Origin: Armadillidium nasatum
Taxonomy: Eukaryota; Arthropoda; Malacostraca; Isopoda; Armadillidiidae
NCBI GenBank assembly: GCA_009176605.1
Contig: SEYY01017958.1
Coordinates: 5,001-25,517, forward strand
Length of the DNA stretch: 20,517 nt
Reading direction: 5' to 3'
In this document: positions 15,501-20,517 of the stretch, one piece after another
Numbering within the stretch: the stretch's first letter is position 1
Layout: each line of letters opens with the position of its first letter
The notes under the pieces: generated by a model
Seen by the model: only the letters and a program-made list of their open reading frames with translations
What the model was told of the DNA's origin: nothing
The model's database searches: none
Position numbers and translations under genes: made by a program

Positions 15501-15629
15501 AGACTAGAGAAAGTCATTGACGGTTGTGAACATTGAAGCTATTCATACGTTAATTTCAGTGAAAGGAGAAGAATAGAGAATATGCTTTATTTTGTTTTTT
15601 AGACAAAAAAATTAGAATTAGTCGGCAAA

Positions 15630-15965
15630 TACTTGCTTCACCAATCCCATCATCGGGGGCCACCAACTCTCAAGTGATGACAAGAAAGGGTGGACATGGG
15701 GTTATCTTTGGAAGCTATCCCACGTAACCTCTTCAAAACCAAACGTTTTGTCAACATTTTTAAAAATTATTAAAAGAATGTGTAATTGTGTAAATAGTGT
15801 ATGAGGAGTGTGAAGAATGGAGTGTCTACTGACCAAATCGAAAGCAAGCTGAATTACATTCGAAAGGGACGAATTATTATTGGGCACTTCTTGAAATCAT
15901 GGAACCTAACACTGCATATTCCCAATGGAAAAGGGAAGGAAGTTGCATCGTTTTGGGAGATGCCT
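15630..15965 (+). repeat. Dispersed repeat, copy B (pairs with 7630-7995)
   Basis: This copy is colinear with the 7.6-8.0 kb copy; the landmarks are given in that entry. It runs into (CA)n about 38 bases after the shared CATATTCCCAATGG. Coding potential is not evident. That both copies end at a compound microsatellite suggests a retroelement 3' end with a simple-repeat tail. Confidence 0.55.
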
Positions 15966-15981
15966 ACACACACACACACAC

Positions 15982-16041
<60 letters not shown>

Positions 16042-16097
16042 ATATAATATATATATATTATTGTGTGTGTGTGCGTGCGTGTGTGTGTGTGTGTGTA
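15966..16097. repeat. (CA)n(TA)n(GT)n self-complementary microsatellite
   Basis: CA units (15966-15984), then TA (15985-16060, with two phase slips), then GT (16062-16097, with GCGTGCGT interruptions). Each TA half pairs with itself and CA pairs with GT, so the whole 130-base block can fold into one long hairpin or cruciform. Confidence 0.95.
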
Positions 16098-16840
<743 letters not shown>

Positions 16841-16965
16841 CATACCGTGGCAAATAGCAGTGTGATTATGTACTTACAAATTTTTTAAGTCTGCCATAAA
16901 AGGAATCGAACTCTGATTTCTAAACTGGTAAAACAAAGCATTACATCTGTACCACGACAGTTCAA
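16841..16965 (-). mobile_element. tRNA-derived SINE-like unit
   Basis: On the minus strand there is an A-box-like TGGTACAGATG (about 16944-16954) and a perfect B-box core GTTCGATTCC (16902-16911), about 33 bases apart, as in a RNA polymerase III promoter. CTGTCGTG (16953-16960) can pair with TATGGCAG (16891-16898) over eight positions including G-U pairs, like an acceptor stem. The D, anticodon and T stems are degenerate, so it is not a working tRNA. A non-tRNA body of about 50 bases follows, ending in TTGCCACGGTATG, and then a (TA)n tail. A SINE is the best reading; a decayed tRNA pseudogene is the alternative. Confidence 0.6.
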
Positions 16966-17049
16966 AAGGAAATCTCAGAAAGAAAGCTCATGAAGAACTT
17001 GTCATGCAGACCATCTCAAAGGACTACCCCGACTTCACTCGAGCATAGG

Positions 17050-18680
17050 GCAAAGGGTCAGTTACTATCCTCTCTCTCTCTCTCACTGACTATTAAATAT
17101 AAGCAAGTATTAAAACAACGAGTCATGAAATTTTACATAGAAAGTCAGCTCTATCTAAGCTTTTCTTTTTCCTCTTATATAATTGCTTTTTCTGTTAGCT
17201 CATTCCTGTCTAACCTTCTGAAAAAGCTGAAGTTTTCACTCGAACCTTCTCTAACTTCATTTTAAACGATTCTAATGTCCATTCTTCCTTTCCTCCAATT
17301 TATCTAGCATCGTAATTTCATTCAAATATGTGATTTATGCTCTCTCTAAGCTTGATACAAAAAAAGAGTATGGTCACGATCGTATTCCTAGAAAGATTCC
17401 CAAAATCTGTGGCTCCAAGACTGCAACCTGCCTTGGGAAATTGCTTCGTCTGTGCCTATCTACTTTGAATTTTCCTTTAAGCTGGAAGTCTGCCTTCCTT
17501 AAGTTAGTGATGAAAAGAAGGGGTATTCCTTCCAGCCATTTAACTAGTGATTTCCTTCTTTCTTCCCTGACCCATCGTCATCTGCCTTTCGGTATTCAAT
17601 GAATATTTTGTCAATGAATTGGATATGTCAAAAGCTTGAGCAAAACTGCGATTTCCAAATTTCCCTCATTTCGAAATTAACTTTCCCCTTGAAAAATCGA
17701 TTTCCTGCCTATCACTTTAAAGCAGGTTCTAAAGATGATCATTACACATTCCTTAATTTTGGCGTTTATATTTATTTCGTTCAAAGCCCGTTCCTTTTCC
17801 AATATTTATATATATGTGTCACTTCATCTCCTATCTACTCTTATGCCAATGGTTCCACCTTAATTTATATTTTTTATTTTGAAAAAAATACCTACCTAAC
17901 AGCAGCTGAAACTGAAACTTTCAAGTAAAATAACTTCTTTTCTCACATTTCTATTTAGGGAAGATAAAACCTGCTTTCCATTGCCTTAAAAACTTAATTT
18001 CTTCTTTAAAAAAAAACTTAAGATATCTTCCACACAACAGTAATACCTTTCAGTAGGGCAGAACTCAAAACTTCCACTGTCTGAAATGTCTTTGTTGCCT
18101 CCTTTTCTCTTGACCCTTTTTCCCCAAAAATCACTTTGTTCGACTCTTAAATGTTTCTAAAGATTTGATATACTAAAGCCTCTAGGGAAATTCTTATACC
18201 ATTCCTGTTGCTTACTTTGTATAGGAAATGTTGTCCCTCCTCTTAAGAAGCATCACGGGTCTGAGGAGGTTCCACCCACACAGTTCTTCTTGATATGGTG
18301 GAATCTACGTCTTTTCGTCTAATCGGCTTTCTCACCTTCACTAACTCTCTTCAAGCTCTCTTTCCAACTACTGAATAGGTGCTTCATTCTCTTAAAACAA
18401 TGGCTATTGCAATGGGCACTGCTTTATTGGAACTCTTTAGTCCAAAAGTTATTACACTAAGGAGGGAATGAGTTACTCGGCTATCCACATATCCCATCCT
18501 ATCTCCGTTCAACTCTCTGACATCAGATTTTCATACTATGTTCATTCGTTCATGTATTTTACTGCTAAAGTCTGGAAACACTTCATCCTTTTTCTAAATT
18601 TGCAATACAAGGCATCCGTATAGAATATTCTCTCTAATCTTTCTGGTATTTCTAATTGTAGTAGAGTAAACATGGTTCAA
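17050..18680 (+). mobile_element. LINE, long but badly decayed (RT fingers to C-terminus)
   Basis: Blocks of a jockey-like RT appear in order on the plus strand. They are VIYALSKLDTKKEYGHD (17330-17380; family YALS.LD..KAYGPDG), CLGKLLRLCLSTLNFPLSW (about 17432-17488) and LDMSKA (about 17615-17630; motif A, normally LDISKAFD). Then SSPIYSYANGSTLIYIF (about 17827-17877) has the catalytic YADD reading YANG at 17842-17853. Further on are a GGSTHTVLLDMVES block with SFRLIGF (about 18265-18335; family LLDRVESKAFRLIN), TNSLQAL, and YFTAKVWKHF (about 18555-18585; family TAKLWNSLP). Stops and frame changes occur throughout. The 5' limit is uncertain, and the 3' end lies before the CA/TA tract at 18725. 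Confidence 0.85.
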
Positions 18681-18724
18681 TGCCTCAAAAGCATAATTTT
18701 TCACAACTTATTAATTTCGTGAAA

Positions 18725-18770
18725 ACACACACACACCCCATATTATATATTATATATATATATTATTATA

Positions 18771-18813
<43 letters not shown>
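18725..18813. repeat. (CA)n(TA)n compound microsatellite
   Basis: A short CA run (18725-18736), CCCC, then TA repeats with several TATTATA slips up to 18813. It lies about 45-60 bases after the last recognisable LINE sequence. Confidence 0.95.
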
Positions 18814-18816
<3 letters not shown>

Positions 18817-19141
18817 CTTTTACCAATGTAATAGTAAAAGTAGCACCAGTGTAGATATGCAAGTTATTTACCTAAATTGTAAGAGACATGACCCCCAAAG
18901 TGGATAATCTCAAGTAGTGTGCGAAGGGAAACATTTTTTTCTATTTATATAGCAACAAAATTATATGTATATATTATTAATCAAAATATAATAGATAAAT
19001 AAAACACTTCCTGTTTTTAAGTATGTAATATTTACATTTCTATTATTTATGCTAAAAAGATAAGTGGGAATTAGATAGCCTTACCGGCACCTAAAGATGA
19101 AGGACGATATTTCCCCCCTCCCCCTACTTCCTCTCTTTCTG
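18814..19141. other. Unassigned sequence
   Basis: AT-rich, with a CCCCCCTCCCCC-like pyrimidine run near 19112-19124. No gene, element or RNA is recognised. Confidence 0.4.
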
Positions 19142-19185
19142 TATATATAAATAGATATATATTATATATATATATATAATATATA

Positions 19186-19216
<31 letters not shown>
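19142..19216. repeat. (TA)n microsatellite with slips
   Basis: An imperfect TA tract with ATAAATAGATAT and AATATAATAAATA interruptions. It directly adjoins the 3' end of the minus-strand LINE. Confidence 0.95.
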
Positions 19217-19220
<4 letters not shown>

Positions 19221-20517
19221 ATATAATTCTTTTTTACCTTCCCACTCTCGTGGAGTGGTGCCCGCCATAATTCCCTCATACATACATACAACACACCCTA
19301 CCTCTCAGCTTCCCTCACCACCACCCTCCATTTCACTCTGTCTTTCTCAACTCTCTTACCTTTGTCTAAATTCAAGCCCCTTCGCATCAAAATCTCCCTC
19401 ACTCCATCCATCCCTCTCCACTTTGGCCTTCCTCTCCCTCTATCCCCCTTCTGCCTCGGATCTAAGTACTCTGCCCACCATCTTATCCTCATCCATTTTA
19501 CATGCATGTCCAAACTAGTACACCCTCCTCTGCTCGATTCACCATTTTCTTCCTCAATCCACACATCTTCCTTATCCTTTCATTTTTAATCCTGTCTACC
19601 CTTCTCCAACTACATATCGCTCTCAATCCCTTCACCTCAAACACAGTTAATCTTTTTCTCGTCTAAGCATTTATCATCCATATTTCCCATCTATGCATTA
19701 TAGATAGCAAACACCTACACTAAAACATTTTCACCTTAATTTCCTTTGATATTCTTCCCTTCTTCCATTCTTACCTTAATCCCCATAGCACTTTCATTCT
19801 TTTCACCATTCTATTTTTTTATTTCCTTTCCATCCCATTTTTTCCCTCCACCAATATTCCTGGATATTTGAACTCTTCCACCTTCTCAAATCTCTCTTTC
19901 CTCACCTCTACACCCCCACTCCTTCCATCTCACTACATCATTACTACCCCAGTGCCCATTACTTTACCTTTTTCTTTATTTACTCTCAGTCTCAATCTCA
20001 TGTTTTCACATTTTCCTACAAATTCTCTCACCAACATTCACAACTTTTCCCACAATTCCGTCACCAAAACAGCATCATCTGCAAATAGCAAGACATTTAC
20101 TTACAATTAAACCTCCACACCTCTTAGCCTAATACCCTTCCCTTCCCATTTCATTTCTCTAACTACACCATCTATCAACAGATTAAACAACCACTGTGAC
20201 ATTACACACACTGTCTCTGCCCCACTCGTATGTTGAACCAATCTGTAAGCTCCATCTTCACTCTTACCCTTACTTTACAATTTTAATAAAAGGCTTTGAT
20301 CTTTTTCAAAAATCTCCTTCTCCCTCCCACTCCCCATCTTTCAATCAATAACTCGAACAACTTCCTCCTACATACCATATCATACCAAATCCATAAAAAA
20401 TTCATACCTCACTTTATCTTTATCAAGGAAATATTTCAACAGTCAGCCTCTGTGTGAACACCTAGTCCACACACACCTTCCTTCTCTAAAACTCCTCTTG
20501 TAAGCTCTTTGACTCTT
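19217..20517 (-). mobile_element. LINE of a second lineage (RT to C-terminus), decayed, cut by the window edge
   Basis: The minus strand from 20517 downward gives an endonuclease/RT-type ORF. Order: CVWTR.. (family GRGCVDQIFT) near 20465, FFMDL (motif A start) near 20405, RRKLFELL and WGVGGR near 20340-20375, and DWFNIRVGQRQ near 20225-20260. CVMSQWLFNLLIDGVVREM-type blocks follow in mixed frames (20150-20215). Then come an intact LLFADDAVLV box (FADD at 20074-20085), EEFKYPGIL near 19865 and DRIKNERIRKMCG near 19570-19605. The C-terminal RGRPKWRGMDGVRE...DRVKWRVVV runs to a stop at 19298-19300. The last 89 codons (19298-19564) are open; upstream stops and frameshifts are many. An 81-base 3' UTR leads to (TA)n. 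The lineage differs from LINE-1, since it has the GRPK..WxDxVxE tail; it is RTE-like or a related group, not resolved. Confidence 0.92.

Noticed and set aside
19255..19589. Plus-strand Ser/Pro-rich open frames
   Set aside because: Antisense shadows of the minus-strand LINE C-terminus with its GRPK..W..D.V motif.

Overview
The window looks like intergenic DNA from an invertebrate nuclear genome, most likely a crustacean (decapod shrimp or crab). That reading rests on AT-rich sequence, very many long dinucleotide tracts (mostly (TA)n), and a crowd of decayed non-LTR retrotransposons of the jockey/CR1-like kind with an LYKGLIRPCMEYCSHIW-type C-terminal block. I see no intact cellular gene, no rRNA and no functional tRNA. 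The organism is inferred from repeat style only. || Layout. 1-940: 3' part of a plus-strand LINE (LINE-1), joined directly to (TA)n. 1059-3642: a dead hAT transposon (DUF4371/ZMYM1-like transposase, minus strand) bracketed by (TA)n on both sides. 3917-5576: a decayed minus-strand gene of a family I cannot name. 5577-6129: two (TA)n/(GATA)n blocks around a 214-base insert. 6130-7060: a second, inverted copy of the LINE-1 family. 7254-7401 and 7996-8199: large (TA)n and (CT)n(TA)n tracts separated by a repeat that recurs at 15.6-15.97 kb. 8200-9350: non-repetitive AT-rich DNA with a cluster of TGACGTCA palindromes and an inverted repeat whose arms are themselves palindromes. 9358-9845: (AAT)n, (AAT)n and (GATA)n(GA)n. 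10230-10700 and 10930-11490: two further LINE fragments, divergently oriented about a (CATT)n tract. 11490-13960: AT-rich DNA with nothing I recognise. 14639-15500: a (CA)n(TA)n tract at the 3' end of a minus-strand LINE. 15966-16097: a (CA)n(TA)n(GT)n self-complementary block. 16730-16965: a tRNA-derived SINE-like unit with a (TA)n/(T)n tail. 17050-18680: a long, badly decayed plus-strand LINE. 19217-20517: a minus-strand LINE of a different lineage that runs out of the window. || How it fits together. The main theme is decay plus microsatellite growth. At least five element 3' ends (LINE-1, its inverted copy, the 14.8 kb LINE, the 19.2 kb LINE and the SINE-like unit) lie at or within a few tens of bases of a (TA)n-rich tract. 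This suggests that simple-repeat tails left by target-primed reverse transcription seeded the (TA)n arrays. The hAT element appears to have landed inside one of these tails. All coding remnants carry stops, frameshifts or lost catalytic residues, so nothing here should be autonomous. Family assignments come from motifs read by eye; no database search was run.
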